DNA of 64,000 bases from SIG565 sp045594065 (GCA_045594065.1 JAZNXU010000040.1:1-64000); one strand, 5' to 3'. Shown: positions 51,930 through 61,512, counted from the stretch's first letter. Numbers and translations: made by a program. Notes: a model not told the origin generated them from the sequence alone.

Positions 51930-54515
51930 ATGATTTGGCATAGTTCTGATAAAAATGAAGTTTTAAACTACTTTAATGTAGAACAGGAAAAAGGGCTCAC
52001 AAACAGTAAAGCTGACCTAATATTAAGTGAATTAAGAAAGGAAACCGAGGAAAATAAAATTTCGGTATTCTTTAAAAATTTAGGAAAGCAGTTTAATAAC
52101 GCTACATCTATTGTGCTTTTAATTGCCGTTGTGCTTTCTGCTGTGCTGTCTATTGTAACTGCAGGCGGCGCTGACCTTGCCACTCTTATGATTGTTGCGC
52201 TTATGGCAATTTTCGGATTGGTTACAACCATTAAAAATTACTACTTAGAAAGATTTCAGCACAATGCCGATGCCTACAAAAAATATACCGCCACAGTAAT
52301 ACGTGACGGTGAGCGTTTAACCGTTACTGCCGACTGTGTTGTTCCCGGTGATATAATCTGCCTTGCTGCCGGTGATTTAATTCCGGCAGATGCACGGCTT
52401 ATCGAAGACATTAATTTACACTGTGATGAGTATGTGCTGACACGCGAAATCATTTATGTAGATAAAGACTGCAATTCCATTTGCGATGATATATCGGAAA
52501 TTAAAGACCGAAAGAATATGGTATTTGCAGGTTGCAGTGTTATGGGTGGACAGGCTCTGGCTGTAGTTACAGAGGTAGGTCCCGAAACCGAGCTTGCTAA
52601 GCAAAAGATCAACAAGGCATATTTGTATGAAGATAAAAAGTCGGATATTGCTCAGGTATGCCGCTATTCCGGAATTATAATTGCCGTAATATGCTCACTC
52701 ATATTCTTACTTAACCTAATTTTCACAGGCAGCTCTATATCACAAAACTTTGCGCTTACAGTTGTTAACTCGGTTATCAACTGCACAGCCATTGCCATTG
52801 CGTGCTATCCCGAAAGTTTACCGAGTATTGTTACCACTATTAAATCAATAGGTATGCGCAAGCTGCAAGGTGTAGGAACCGTTGTATTAAAGCCCTCAAT
52901 CATTAAAAAGGCATCTAAAATATCGGTAATCTGTGCCGATAAGGGTGAAGTATTCACTACCGATAATATGAGTGTTGCTAAAGTTTTTGACGGTAAGAAA
53001 ATCACAGAGATAACCGATAGACCGTTAGATGACTCAAATTCAACTCTTCTAAAGCTTTCTTCACTTTGCCACGATGCGGAAAATCCAGACCCTGCTGATT
53101 TTGCTTTGTTTGATATTTGTGAAAAGCTAACAGGCATTCCCAGAGAAGATATGAATAACCTCTACCCCACTTTATCGATTATTCCGTTTGATAACGAAAG
53201 AAAGTTAATTACCACAGTTAAAATGGTTAACGGCAAACCCTTTGCAATAGTTAAAGGCGCGCCCGAAGAGCTTGTTACAAAATGCTCCGGTATTGACGGC
53301 ACCTCAGCACTTAAGGTGAACGAAATGCTCGCTAAGGATGCTCTTCGGGTTATTGCCGTGGGTTATAAGGAATTGGAGGAGGTTCCTGCAATTCCTAACA
53401 CTATTGAGCTTGAAAGTAATTTGATTTTCGCCGGATTTATAGGTTTTGAAACCGAACTCAGCAAAAATGCGGTAAAGACCGTTAAGACACTTGAAAAAGC
53501 GTCTATCAGAACGGTAATGATTACTGGCGATAACCTTGCAACTGCAAAAGCAATCGCCCGTCGCGTAGGAATTTTACATGATAATCTAAAGGCTATTTCA
53601 GATGAAGAATTATCCGCAATGAGCGATGAAGAGCTCGATAAGGAAATCACATCATACGCTGTGTTTGCGAGAATTACTCCTGAAAACCGTTTTAGAATAG
53701 TCAGGGCGCTACAGCACAACAATGAAAAGGTCGCTATTACAGGCTCGAATGTATTTGATGCTCCCGCTCTTAGAAAGGCAACTGTAGGTATCGCTCTTAA
53801 ACACTCGGCCGCCGATGTTGCAAAGGACGCTTCCGATATTATTTTGGAGAACACCTCCCTTGCCTCTATCCAAACCGCCATTGCTACCTGCAAAAACATC
53901 TACGCCAGCATCAAGCGCACTCTTCATTATATATTAAGCAGTAACCTAGGCGAATTGTTAACAGTGCTTTTTGGCTTGCTTATTTTCCAAGCTCCTATGC
54001 TTTTAGCCGCACAGCTGTTGCTCGTAAATCTTATTACCGATACATTCCCTGCCCTTTCAATCGGTATGGCACCTATAGACAGCGTTAAAATAACGGCTGA
54101 TAAATCAAGAATTTTTACGCTTAAGTCCTCAATTAAATTAGCTATTGAAGCCGTTTTAATTACCGTACTCAGCCTTATTGCCTACTCGATAGGTAGCGCT
54201 CATTCTGCCGAAGTTGCAAGAACTGCCGTATTTGCGATTATTGGCTTTGCGCAAATTCTGCATATTGGCGCTTGTTATTCAGAATCTTTCATATTTAAAA
54301 GCGGAATCACTAAAAACAAATATATTCTGCTTACCACAGATATAAGCATAGCTGTTATGCTTTTAATGCTTGCAACAAAAATTGGCAAATTGTTCGGTTT
54401 GGTCGCCCTACCTGTCAACTGTGTTTCAGCGTTAATTATTCTCTCACTTACATTCCTTGTGGGAGACGAATTAATAAAGCTAGGCTTTTATATTTACAAT
54501 AAACTCAAAAAATAA
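51930..54515 (+). CDS. Divergent P-type ATPase with altered catalytic motifs
   Basis: An 861-residue protein with the full P-type cation pump layout: N-terminal cation-ATPase domain, actuator, four-plus-six membrane helices, P and N domains. The nucleotide motifs KGAPE (near 442) and TGDN (532-535) are intact. Others are changed: the phosphorylation loop reads ADKGEVFTTDN (Asp337 kept, DKTGTLT lost), the actuator TGES is TREI, PEGLP is PESLP, and the hinge GDGVNDAP is GSNVFDAP (605-612) without the Mg-binding aspartate. The frame is intact and well expressed by its promoter, so this is a conserved divergent form, not a pseudogene. It may pump slowly, or act as a sensor or scaffold. The substrate is unknown. 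Confidence 0.88.
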   Translation: MIWHSSDKNEVLNYFNVEQEKGLTNSKADLILSELRKETEENKISVFFKNLGKQFNNATSIVLLIAVVLSAVLSIVTAGGADLATLMIVALMAIFGLVTTIKNYYLERFQHNADAYKKYTATVIRDGERLTVTADCVVPGDIICLAAGDLIPADARLIEDINLHCDEYVLTREIIYVDKDCNSICDDISEIKDRKNMVFAGCSVMGGQALAVVTEVGPETELAKQKINKAYLYEDKKSDIAQVCRYSGIIIAVICSLIFLLNLIFTGSSISQNFALTVVNSVINCTAIAIACYPESLPSIVTTIKSIGMRKLQGVGTVVLKPSIIKKASKISVICADKGEVFTTDNMSVAKVFDGKKITEITDRPLDDSNSTLLKLSSLCHDAENPDPADFALFDICEKLTGIPREDMNNLYPTLSIIPFDNERKLITTVKMVNGKPFAIVKGAPEELVTKCSGIDGTSALKVNEMLAKDALRVIAVGYKELEEVPAIPNTIELESNLIFAGFIGFETELSKNAVKTVKTLEKASIRTVMITGDNLATAKAIARRVGILHDNLKAISDEELSAMSDEELDKEITSYAVFARITPENRFRIVRALQHNNEKVAITGSNVFDAPALRKATVGIALKHSAADVAKDASDIILENTSLASIQTAIATCKNIYASIKRTLHYILSSNLGELLTVLFGLLIFQAPMLLAAQLLLVNLITDTFPALSIGMAPIDSVKITADKSRIFTLKSSIKLAIEAVLITVLSLIAYSIGSAHSAEVARTAVFAIIGFAQILHIGACYSESFIFKSGITKNKYILLTTDISIAVMLLMLATKIGKLFGLVALPVNCVSALIILSLTFLVGDELIKLGFYIYNKLKK

Positions 54516-54519
54516 TTTT

Positions 54520-54548
54520 AACCCCTGAGTGAATTCACTCAGGGGTTT
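54520..54548. terminator. Bidirectional terminator between the P-type ATPase and radA
   Basis: AACCCCTGAGTGAATTCACTCAGGGGTT is a near-perfect palindrome (13-bp stem) between two converging genes. Confidence 0.85.
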
Positions 54549-54551
54549 ATG

Positions 54552-55913
54552 TTATCTTATAAAACCTATTGCCTCTTTAAGCGTTCTAACGCCAATAATC
54601 TCAACAGGTAAATTATCGGGGATGTTTTTAAGACAGCTTTTTGGCACAATGCAGCGTTTGAAGCCAAGACGGGCAGCCTCGCTGACGCGTGATGCCGCTC
54701 GCGATACCGAGCGTATTTCACCGGATAGACCGATTTCACCAAAAACAATAGTTTCATCATCAATAGGTATATCGCGAAGAGCAGAAACAAGTGACATCGC
54801 AACGGCTAGGTCAGCCGCAGGCTCGTCCAGTCGTAAGCCGCCTATGATGTTTATATATGTATCGAGATTTGAAAAATAGAGTCCCTCACGCTTCTCAAGC
54901 ACCGCAAGCAACAAATTTATACGGTTATAATCAAAGCCTGCTGCCATTCTACGCGGATTTCCAAAGCCCGTTGAAGAAACAAGACCTTGTACCTCTGCCA
55001 AAATCGGTCGACTACCCTCAATAACACAGGTAACTGTACTGCCTGACACATTCTTTATTCTTCCCGATAAAAGCATTGCAGAGGGGTTTTCTACCCCCAT
55101 AAGACCCGTTTCCTCCATTTCGAAAACACCAATCTCGTTTGTGGAGCCGAAGCGGTTTTTATTTGCCCTTAAAATTCGGTATGACTGATTTTTGTCACCC
55201 TCAAAATAAAGGACGGTATCAACAATGTGCTCAAGAATTTTCGGTCCTGCAATATCACCGCCCTTGTTAACATGACCTACAAGGAATATAGGTATATCAA
55301 GGCTTTTACCAACATTTAAAAGCAGCTTTGCCGACTCTCTAACCTGAACAATACTTCCTGACATTGCCGATAATTCCGAAACATTCATAGTCTGAATTGA
55401 GTCAATCATAACGATATCAGGTTTATTGATTTTTATATACTCGCAAACCTCCTCAACATCGGTATGAGCTATAATGTAAAGGTTATCGCTTTCAACACCC
55501 AAACGGTTTGCGCGAAGCTTTATTTGAACAGCAGATTCCTCACCCGAAACATAAAGAATTCTAAGCTCGGGCAGAGCCTTGCATACCTGCAACAGAATTG
55601 TTGATTTACCAATACCGGGGTCGCCGCCCAGAAGCACCACCGAGCCCTTAACAATACCGCCGCCAAGCACGCGGTCAAATTCGTTAATACCTGTAACAAA
55701 GCGGTGCTCGTCAACCACCTTAATATCTTTAAGTGTTGAAGCTATGATATTTGTGTTCAGCGGTTTTGCAGCAGCCGTGCTTTTTGCCGACGCTACAATC
55801 ACCTGTTCTTCAAGGGTATTCCATTCGTTGCAGTTCGGACATTTGCCCGACCATTTCACACTTTGGTAACCACAGGAGTTGCAAACAAAAACAGTTTTAC
55901 TTTTTGCAGCCAT
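54552..55913 (-). CDS. radA: DNA repair protein RadA (Sms)
   Basis: A 453-residue protein. The N-terminal zinc finger is CNSCGYQSVKWSGKCPNC; the RecA-like ATPase has Walker A GGDPGIGKST; the RadA-specific RANKNRFGS follows; the C-terminal Lon-like domain ends the protein. RadA drives branch migration in recombination repair. It lies 9 bases downstream of the CwlD-like amidase gene. Confidence 0.97.
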   Translation of the reverse strand: MAAKSKTVFVCNSCGYQSVKWSGKCPNCNEWNTLEEQVIVASAKSTAAAKPLNTNIIASTLKDIKVVDEHRFVTGINEFDRVLGGGIVKGSVVLLGGDPGIGKSTILLQVCKALPELRILYVSGEESAVQIKLRANRLGVESDNLYIIAHTDVEEVCEYIKINKPDIVMIDSIQTMNVSELSAMSGSIVQVRESAKLLLNVGKSLDIPIFLVGHVNKGGDIAGPKILEHIVDTVLYFEGDKNQSYRILRANKNRFGSTNEIGVFEMEETGLMGVENPSAMLLSGRIKNVSGSTVTCVIEGSRPILAEVQGLVSSTGFGNPRRMAAGFDYNRINLLLAVLEKREGLYFSNLDTYINIIGGLRLDEPAADLAVAMSLVSALRDIPIDDETIVFGEIGLSGEIRSVSRAASRVSEAARLGFKRCIVPKSCLKNIPDNLPVEIIGVRTLKEAIGFIR

Positions 55914-55922
55914 AATCTTTCC

Positions 55923-56621
55923 TCAGTTTAAATAATTTATTATTCCACAGAATATCGCATGTGACATCTGTTTTTGATAATTTTCATCCTTTAATTTTTG
56001 CAGCTCTTTTGCATTGCTTAAAAAACCGCACTCAACAATAACAGCGGGAATTTTAGCATTATGCAGCAAATATGTACTTTTAGTTGCCTGCTTTATCACA
56101 CGGGTGTTTTCAGGCTGTAAAGTACCGACAATTGATTCTTGAATGCTTTGGCCCAAATCACTGCTACGAGCGTGATTTTTAGAGTAAAACACCTGTGCAC
56201 CATTTGCCGATGAAGTAGTAAATTTATTAAGATGCACACTCACAAACGCTGCATCCTCATACGAATTTATAAGCTTCAGTCGATTTTGCAGGTCACTCAC
56301 CTTACGCCTATCGATAGTAGTATTCTCATCATCCTCGGTGCCGGTATCGGTAGTTCGAGTCATAATTACATCATATCCGCTCGCTTTTAACATTAAGGCA
56401 AGGTTATTCGCGATACCTAGATTTATATCCTTTTCTACCGTTCCATCGGGCGCCACCGCCCCGCCATCAAACCCGCCGTGGCCTGGGTCGATTATAATAA
56501 CAGTATTTGACTCATATCCAGCAGAAACCGTTTGAGAATTAGTATTATATATAAACACTCCCGAAATTACGATACAGGCAACTGCTATAAGCGCCGCAAT
56601 ATTTAGTCTAAGCTTTCTCAA
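55923..56621 (-). CDS. cwlD: CwlD-like N-acetylmuramoyl-L-alanine amidase
   Basis: A 232-residue exported amidase. An N-terminal signal or anchor segment (about 8-24) precedes an amidase_3 domain with IIDPGHGGFDGGAV (zinc histidine), VEKDINLGIANNLALML, SVHLNKFTTSSANGAQVFY (second zinc histidine) and VIVECGFLSNAKEL (glutamate). Size and order fit CwlD, which makes muramic-delta-lactam in the spore cortex. The TTG at 56621 follows GGAGG; a start 24 codons earlier has no ribosome site. A 35-bp relic of its catalytic motif lies at 63737-63771. Confidence 0.88.
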   Translation of the reverse strand: MRKLRLNIAALIAVACIVISGVFIYNTNSQTVSAGYESNTVIIIDPGHGGFDGGAVAPDGTVEKDINLGIANNLALMLKASGYDVIMTRTTDTGTEDDENTTIDRRKVSDLQNRLKLINSYEDAAFVSVHLNKFTTSSANGAQVFYSKNHARSSDLGQSIQESIVGTLQPENTRVIKQATKSTYLLHNAKIPAVIVECGFLSNAKELQKLKDENYQKQMSHAIFCGIINYLN

Positions 56622-56769
56622 TTCGCATCCTCCGGCAACTAATATCAATAATTTATATGCCGACAGAACTTTCGTTATTACGCTTAAATCCAAGAGGCGA
56701 ACTGTGCACGCTTATATTATAATTCAATTTCTTTTTTCTTTCAATATAAATTTACTATTTATAACTTAA

Positions 56770-56946
56770 AGCATTATATTTGCACCTAAATATATTAGAC
56801 TGGTAATATACCGAGAAATTAAAGTAGCTATATGGAAAATCTTTAGAAAACTAAGCGAGCAAAAGGTTACAGAAATAATTAAAGCAGAATCATCTCCAAA
56901 TTGCGAGCTTACTGAATATATCCGCATTATTAAGATATTCTATTAA
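56770..56946 (+). pseudogene. IS200/IS605 TnpA relic
   Basis: The 340-base stretch between the amidase and the tocopherol-cyclase-like gene holds one decayed frame. It reads IIFAPKYIRLVIYREIKVAI then KLSEQKVTEIIKAESSPN. IS200-type TnpA proteins have FAPKYRRKV, the C-E-x-K-GVEI-x-EAEACPDHIHML core; here the spacing is kept but the catalytic HIH and the upstream start are gone. About 57 codons remain before a stop at 56944. No other feature is seen in the rest of the stretch, apart from a possible TTGCAC-TAATAT promoter within it. Confidence 0.65.
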
Positions 56947-56961
56947 TAAGGCTATTTCATT

Positions 56962-57822
56962 ATGGAAGCAAGGTTGAGTAATATAGGATATTTTAAAGGG
57001 TGGTACTTCAAATGCAGTACTCAAGATAAAGCAATCGCATTTATACCTGCGTATCATTATAGTAATAACAAGAAATCAGCTTCTCTACAGATAATAACCG
57101 ATGATAAAGCTTTAAACATACCATTTGATACACTCGAGTATCAGGAAAATCCGTTGTATGTAAAAATAGGCAATTGTGCCTTTTCTGAGAAAGGAATAAC
57201 CCTAAATTTTCAGGGTAATAATTTAACACTTAAAGGAGAACTTTATTTTAAAGACCTTTCCCCTATTCGCTATGATATTATGGGACCGTTTAAGTTTGTT
57301 CCGTTTATGCAGTGCAGACATAGTGTATACAGTATGTCGCACAAAATTAACGGTCAAATCATAGTAAACGGTCAACTTTACAAATTTGAAAATGCTATAG
57401 GATATATTGAGGGTGACCGCGGTCGTTCTTTTCCGAAAAAATATATTTGGACACAATGCTGTTTTCAAAACAATTCGCTGATGCTGTCTGTGGCAGACAT
57501 ACCCTTTTTAGGATTTCATTTTACGGGTATTATAGGAGTACTGCTACTAAACAGCAAGGAATATAGAATTGCCACTTATCTTGGTGCTAAAATAAAACAA
57601 ATTGGTGAAAACACTGTTACGGTGAAGCAAGGGGATTTTGAGTTTACTGCCAAGTTATTAAATAAGAACGCACATCCGCTGGCTGCACCCACAAATGGCA
57701 ATATGTGCAGGACGATACACGAAAGTGCATCTTGCGAGGCGTATTTTCGATTTTCACATAAAGACAGAGTTTTGTGTGAATTCACCACCTATAAAGCAAG
57801 CTTTGAATTTGAATATAATTAA
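56962..57822 (+). CDS. Tocopherol-cyclase-family protein
   Basis: A 286-residue protein. NIGYFKGWYFKCSTQDKAIA at the start, DIMGPFKFVPFMQCRHSVYSM, GYIEGDRGRSFPKKYIWTQC and CEAYFRFSHKDRVLCEF match the tocopherol cyclase family. In plants and cyanobacteria this fold cyclises prenylated quinols; Firmicutes members have no known function and an anaerobe should not make tocopherol. There is no strong ribosome site, and an in-frame stop lies five codons upstream of the ATG. It follows a transposase relic, which suggests acquisition. Confidence 0.82.
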   Translation: MEARLSNIGYFKGWYFKCSTQDKAIAFIPAYHYSNNKKSASLQIITDDKALNIPFDTLEYQENPLYVKIGNCAFSEKGITLNFQGNNLTLKGELYFKDLSPIRYDIMGPFKFVPFMQCRHSVYSMSHKINGQIIVNGQLYKFENAIGYIEGDRGRSFPKKYIWTQCCFQNNSLMLSVADIPFLGFHFTGIIGVLLLNSKEYRIATYLGAKIKQIGENTVTVKQGDFEFTAKLLNKNAHPLAAPTNGNMCRTIHESASCEAYFRFSHKDRVLCEFTTYKASFEFEYN

Positions 57823-57828
57823 GCTAAA

Positions 57829-57853
57829 ACCACAGACGAAACTCGTCTGTGGT
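57829..57853. terminator. Terminator between converging genes
   Basis: ACCACAGACGA-AAC-TCGTCTGTGGT is a perfect 11-bp stem between two converging genes. T-rich flanks are weak on both sides, better on the minus strand. Confidence 0.75.
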
Positions 57854-57854
57854 C

Positions 57855-58031
57855 TTACATATTAGTGAGTTTGTTTACATATTCGTGCATTTCTTGTTTT
57901 GATTTAACCGAATGTGTCCCGTCTATTATTTGCTTCTTTTTGTCTTCGCTGAGCATTGCAAATTTTTGCATAGCATCAGGATTTTGTGCAAGTGCCATTG
58001 AAAAACCAATAGGCATTTTATCTCGTTTCAT
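57855..58031 (-). CDS. Small hypothetical protein
   Basis: A 58-residue basic, helical protein. MALAQNPDAMQKFAMLSEDK and a KQEMHEYVNKLTNM end are all that can be noted; no family is recognised. GGGAGG sits 7 bases before the ATG at 58031, and a terminator follows at once, which supports a real gene. Confidence 0.72.
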   Translation of the reverse strand: MKRDKMPIGFSMALAQNPDAMQKFAMLSEDKKKQIIDGTHSVKSKQEMHEYVNKLTNM

Positions 58032-58157
58032 TGTTTTTCCTCCCAAAAATAATTGTAATTATATTTTATCCCTTTAAGTTTGACGCTATACTTTCCAACT
58101 TTCACATATTGAGCAATCATAATGTAAATAATAATAAAAAATCACAAGGAGAGTAAT

Positions 58158-59285
58158 ATGGCAAACAAATCTGAAATTTTAAAAAATCGGCAAACATATC
58201 CGATTAGTCTGCCCACGATAAATGAAAACGGCTGTTATGAAATAAGACTTGAAAGCATTGGGGGACTCGGAGCAAATCTATGCGGTAAACTGCTCGGTGA
58301 ACTTGGTGCCACTTATTTAGGGCTTAATGCAGCTGCATTTTCAAGCTACGGCTCTGAAAAGCGGGGTTCACCTGTAAAATCCTATGTACGATGGAGTGCG
58401 CCCGAGCATGATATTTTGCATAACAGTCCTATTACACGACCGCATCTTTTGGTGCTGTTTCATCGCGCCCTTTCAAAAACTCTTCCTGTCACCGCAGGTG
58501 TAGATGAGAATTGCACTTTAGTAATCAACACCGATGCCACTCCTGCAGAAATTCGTAACGAGCTTCGTCTGTACGCAGGAACGGTATGTTGCGTAAATGC
58601 TTTAGAATTGGCACTTGAGAGCAAAAGCCGAATTAATATGGTGATACTCGGTGCTGTCGCAAAAGCTTCGGGCTTTATTCCTATAGAAGCGGTGAAAGAG
58701 TTAGTTTCCGACACATTAGGCAAGAAATACCCTGCAATGAGGGAGAGCAACCTTAAAGGTATAGAATTAGGCTTTAACAGCGTTAATAGCCAAAAATTCG
58801 AGCCTGACGAACGGTTTGAAAAGGTGGAATACCGTGAAATCCACAGCAAGTGGGGCTATGCAAATGCACCGCTTGGTGGCACTAATCCGCATTTTGGAAG
58901 TACTATATCGAACGATCTCTCGCCCTCAAGAGAGGGATTTATTCCCCTCTTTTTACCCGAAAAATGCATTCATTGCGGGCTTTGTGATACCACCTGTCCT
59001 GATATGGTGTTTCAGTTTATAAAGGGTGAATACAAAGGCAGACCTACTATGATGAATCGAGGTCTTGATTATCATCACTGTAAAGGTTGTCTTCGATGCG
59101 TAGATGTCTGCCCAACAGGGGCTTTGGTCACAGGCAAAGAAAACGAGCACACTGATAAAAAGTGGTTTGTACGCAATAAAGACCTTATAATAGATAGTCT
59201 TGATTTTGAGCCCCAAGGTGCTGACCCTTGGGTAACGAGCGAATCATATTTAGATGAAAGAAGAGTAGACGGAGGTCTTATGTAA
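58158..59285 (+). CDS. 2-oxoacid:ferredoxin oxidoreductase, gamma-delta fusion
   Basis: A 375-residue protein. Residues about 20-190 are the gamma domain (LESIGGLGANLCGKLLGELG, YGSEKRGSPVKSYVRW), and about 265-330 a ferredoxin domain with CIHCGLCDTTCP and CKGCLRCVDVCPTGAL, two 4Fe-4S clusters. With the next gene it makes a two-protein enzyme of the pyruvate:ferredoxin type that turns a 2-oxoacid and CoA into an acyl-CoA, CO2 and reduced ferredoxin. The substrate (pyruvate, 2-oxoisovalerate, 2-oxoglutarate) is not fixed by sequence. GGAGAG precedes the start; 1 base separates it from the next gene. Confidence 0.92.
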   Translation: MANKSEILKNRQTYPISLPTINENGCYEIRLESIGGLGANLCGKLLGELGATYLGLNAAAFSSYGSEKRGSPVKSYVRWSAPEHDILHNSPITRPHLLVLFHRALSKTLPVTAGVDENCTLVINTDATPAEIRNELRLYAGTVCCVNALELALESKSRINMVILGAVAKASGFIPIEAVKELVSDTLGKKYPAMRESNLKGIELGFNSVNSQKFEPDERFEKVEYREIHSKWGYANAPLGGTNPHFGSTISNDLSPSREGFIPLFLPEKCIHCGLCDTTCPDMVFQFIKGEYKGRPTMMNRGLDYHHCKGCLRCVDVCPTGALVTGKENEHTDKKWFVRNKDLIIDSLDFEPQGADPWVTSESYLDERRVDGGLM

Positions 59286-59286
59286 T

Positions 59287-61512
59287 ATGGAAACAGCAAA
59301 ACAGAAGTTATTATTCGAAAGCGGTAATGAGCTTGCCGCCTATGCCGCAAAGCAGATAAATTATCATGTGATGGGCTACTATCCTATCACTCCGTCTACA
59401 CAGATAGCCGAATATTTAGATAGAATGGGTGCAGACGGCGAACATTCTATCGCTCTGATACCCGCAGAGGGCGAACACAGTGCCGCAGGTATTTGTTATG
59501 GCGCATCTACAGGCGGTGGCAGAGTTTTTAACGCTACCTCTGCAAACGGACTTTTATATGCACTCGAGCAACTGCCTGTACAATCGGGCACACGACTTCC
59601 TATGGTGCTTAATATTGCCTGCCGTACCGTATCGGGACCTCTTTCCATAAAGGGTGACCATAGTGATATAATGTATACCCTCAACACAGGCTGGATTATT
59701 TTGTTTGCAGATTCGCCGCAAGAGGTATATGACTGTAATATTTGTGCTATTAAAATTGCCGAAAAATTAAGACTGCCCGTTATTGTTGCATTCGATGGCT
59801 TTTTCACAAGCCATCAAAAGCGAAACTGCTATGTGTTCTCTAACGATGAAACAGTACAAAAATTTATCGGGCCTGTAAGTACAGATAACACTTCGTTAAA
59901 CCCTGAACAGCCTATCACAATTGGCTCGTATATGAACGAGCCTGATTTGATGAATAACAAATATCAGCTCCATTTGGCAATGGAAAAGGCACGCACCGTA
60001 ATTCCCGAAATATTTTCTGAATATGAGCAGCTATCGGGCAGAAAACTGAGCACGGTAAAATCATACAAAACAAATGATGCAGAAATCTTATTGTTTGTGT
60101 TAGGCTCGGCATATCTTACAGCCAAAGCGGCTGTAGATAAACTAAGAAGCGAGGGTAAAAAAGTGGGTGTATTTACTCTCGGTGTACTTCGTCCTTTTCC
60201 TGTTAAACAAATCGCCGATTTATGTAAAAATGCGCGCACAATTCTCGTAGCTGACAGGCAAGACAGCTACGGCGCAGGCGGCGGCAATATGTCGTTAGAA
60301 ATTAGAGCTGCTTTACAGCAAACAGGACTGACACCCCGTGTTATCAGCCGCATATACGGTCTTGGCGGGCGCGACTTTTTCGAACAGGATGCATTAGACT
60401 TATTTTGGTTGTGCTACGATGAAAATATAACTGACTTCGATTATTTCGGCACTTATCTAGGAGATACCGATTTTGAGCCTAAGCCTTACTTTAAACCTAT
60501 TACAGATAGCGAGGCCCCTGTTCTTATATCATGCACGGAAGAAAACGGTAAGGTAACTGTTGGGGGTGGTACAGTCCGTGATACCACAGCAAGACCCAAA
60601 CGGCTCGCCCCCGGTCACGGTGCTTGTCCGGGTTGCGGCATACCTGTCAATGTCAACCTACTTCTCAGGGGAATTGAAGGTAATGTTGTTCTGCTATTTC
60701 AAACAGGTTGTGGTATGGTAGTAACGACAGGCTATCCAAAAACCGCATTTAAAGTACCATATGTTCACAATCTCTTTCAAAATGGCGCCGCAACCTTAGC
60801 CGGCATTTCCAAAATGTACCACAAGATGCAAGAACGCGGCGAGCTTCCCGAAGGGGACATTACCTTTATTATGATCAGTGGTGACGGCGGTATGGATATA
60901 GGTATGGGCTCGGCTTTGGGTACTGCTCTTAGAAATGATCCTGTAATTCTTTTCGAGTATGATAACGGCGGTTATATGAATACAGGTTACCAATTATCCT
61001 ATTCAACACCTATGGGTGCTAAAAGTGCAACCTCGCACTTAGGAAGTAACCAGTGGGGAAAGAGCTTTTTCAATAAGGATATGCCGCGCATTATGGCAGC
61101 TACGGGTATGCCTTATGTTGCTACTGCCGCCGAGAGTGAACCAAACGATTTCATCAAAAAAGCGGCAAAGGCACAGTATTACGCTAAAAATTACGGAACT
61201 GCTTATATCAAGTGTTTATCCGCTTGTCCGCTTAACTGGGGTGATAAGCCAAATACCGAGCGTAAGGTTATTTCTGCCGCGGTAAACAGCTGTTATTTTC
61301 CACTATATGAGGTTGAACAAGGCATCACTTCCCTATCCCTTGACCCCGAGGCAAAGGGTAAGAAAATTCCTGTGGAGGATTGGCTTAAAATGATGGGAAG
61401 AACTAAGCATTTATGCGGGGAAAACTACGCAAAAATTAGAAATATGATTCAGCAAGAGGTTGACCGCCGTTGGAATCGCTTGAAAGTGCTGTCGGAACAT
61501 CCGGAACTTTAA
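59287..61512 (+). CDS. 2-oxoacid:ferredoxin oxidoreductase, alpha-beta fusion
   Basis: A 741-residue fusion. The alpha part (about 1-400) has GYYPITPSTQIAEYLDRMG, IPAEGEHSAAGICYGAS and SIKGDHSDIM. The beta part (about 430-741) has APGHGACPGCGIPVNVNLLL and the thiamine-diphosphate site SGDGGMDIGMGSALGTALRN then EYDNGGYMNTGYQLSYST. Clostridial pyruvate:ferredoxin oxidoreductase is normally a single chain of about 1,170 residues ordered alpha-gamma-delta-beta. Here alpha-beta and gamma-delta are separate genes, an uncommon arrangement, so the substrate may differ from pyruvate. Confidence 0.92.
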   Translation: METAKQKLLFESGNELAAYAAKQINYHVMGYYPITPSTQIAEYLDRMGADGEHSIALIPAEGEHSAAGICYGASTGGGRVFNATSANGLLYALEQLPVQSGTRLPMVLNIACRTVSGPLSIKGDHSDIMYTLNTGWIILFADSPQEVYDCNICAIKIAEKLRLPVIVAFDGFFTSHQKRNCYVFSNDETVQKFIGPVSTDNTSLNPEQPITIGSYMNEPDLMNNKYQLHLAMEKARTVIPEIFSEYEQLSGRKLSTVKSYKTNDAEILLFVLGSAYLTAKAAVDKLRSEGKKVGVFTLGVLRPFPVKQIADLCKNARTILVADRQDSYGAGGGNMSLEIRAALQQTGLTPRVISRIYGLGGRDFFEQDALDLFWLCYDENITDFDYFGTYLGDTDFEPKPYFKPITDSEAPVLISCTEENGKVTVGGGTVRDTTARPKRLAPGHGACPGCGIPVNVNLLLRGIEGNVVLLFQTGCGMVVTTGYPKTAFKVPYVHNLFQNGAATLAGISKMYHKMQERGELPEGDITFIMISGDGGMDIGMGSALGTALRNDPVILFEYDNGGYMNTGYQLSYSTPMGAKSATSHLGSNQWGKSFFNKDMPRIMAATGMPYVATAAESEPNDFIKKAAKAQYYAKNYGTAYIKCLSACPLNWGDKPNTERKVISAAVNSCYFPLYEVEQGITSLSLDPEAKGKKIPVEDWLKMMGRTKHLCGENYAKIRNMIQQEVDRRWNRLKVLSEHPEL

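Noticed and set aside
53363..53899. Long open frame opposite the P-type ATPase gene
   Set aside because: It lies wholly inside a well-supported gene on the other strand, has no ribosome site and reads as low-complexity Ser/Ala/Val sequence.
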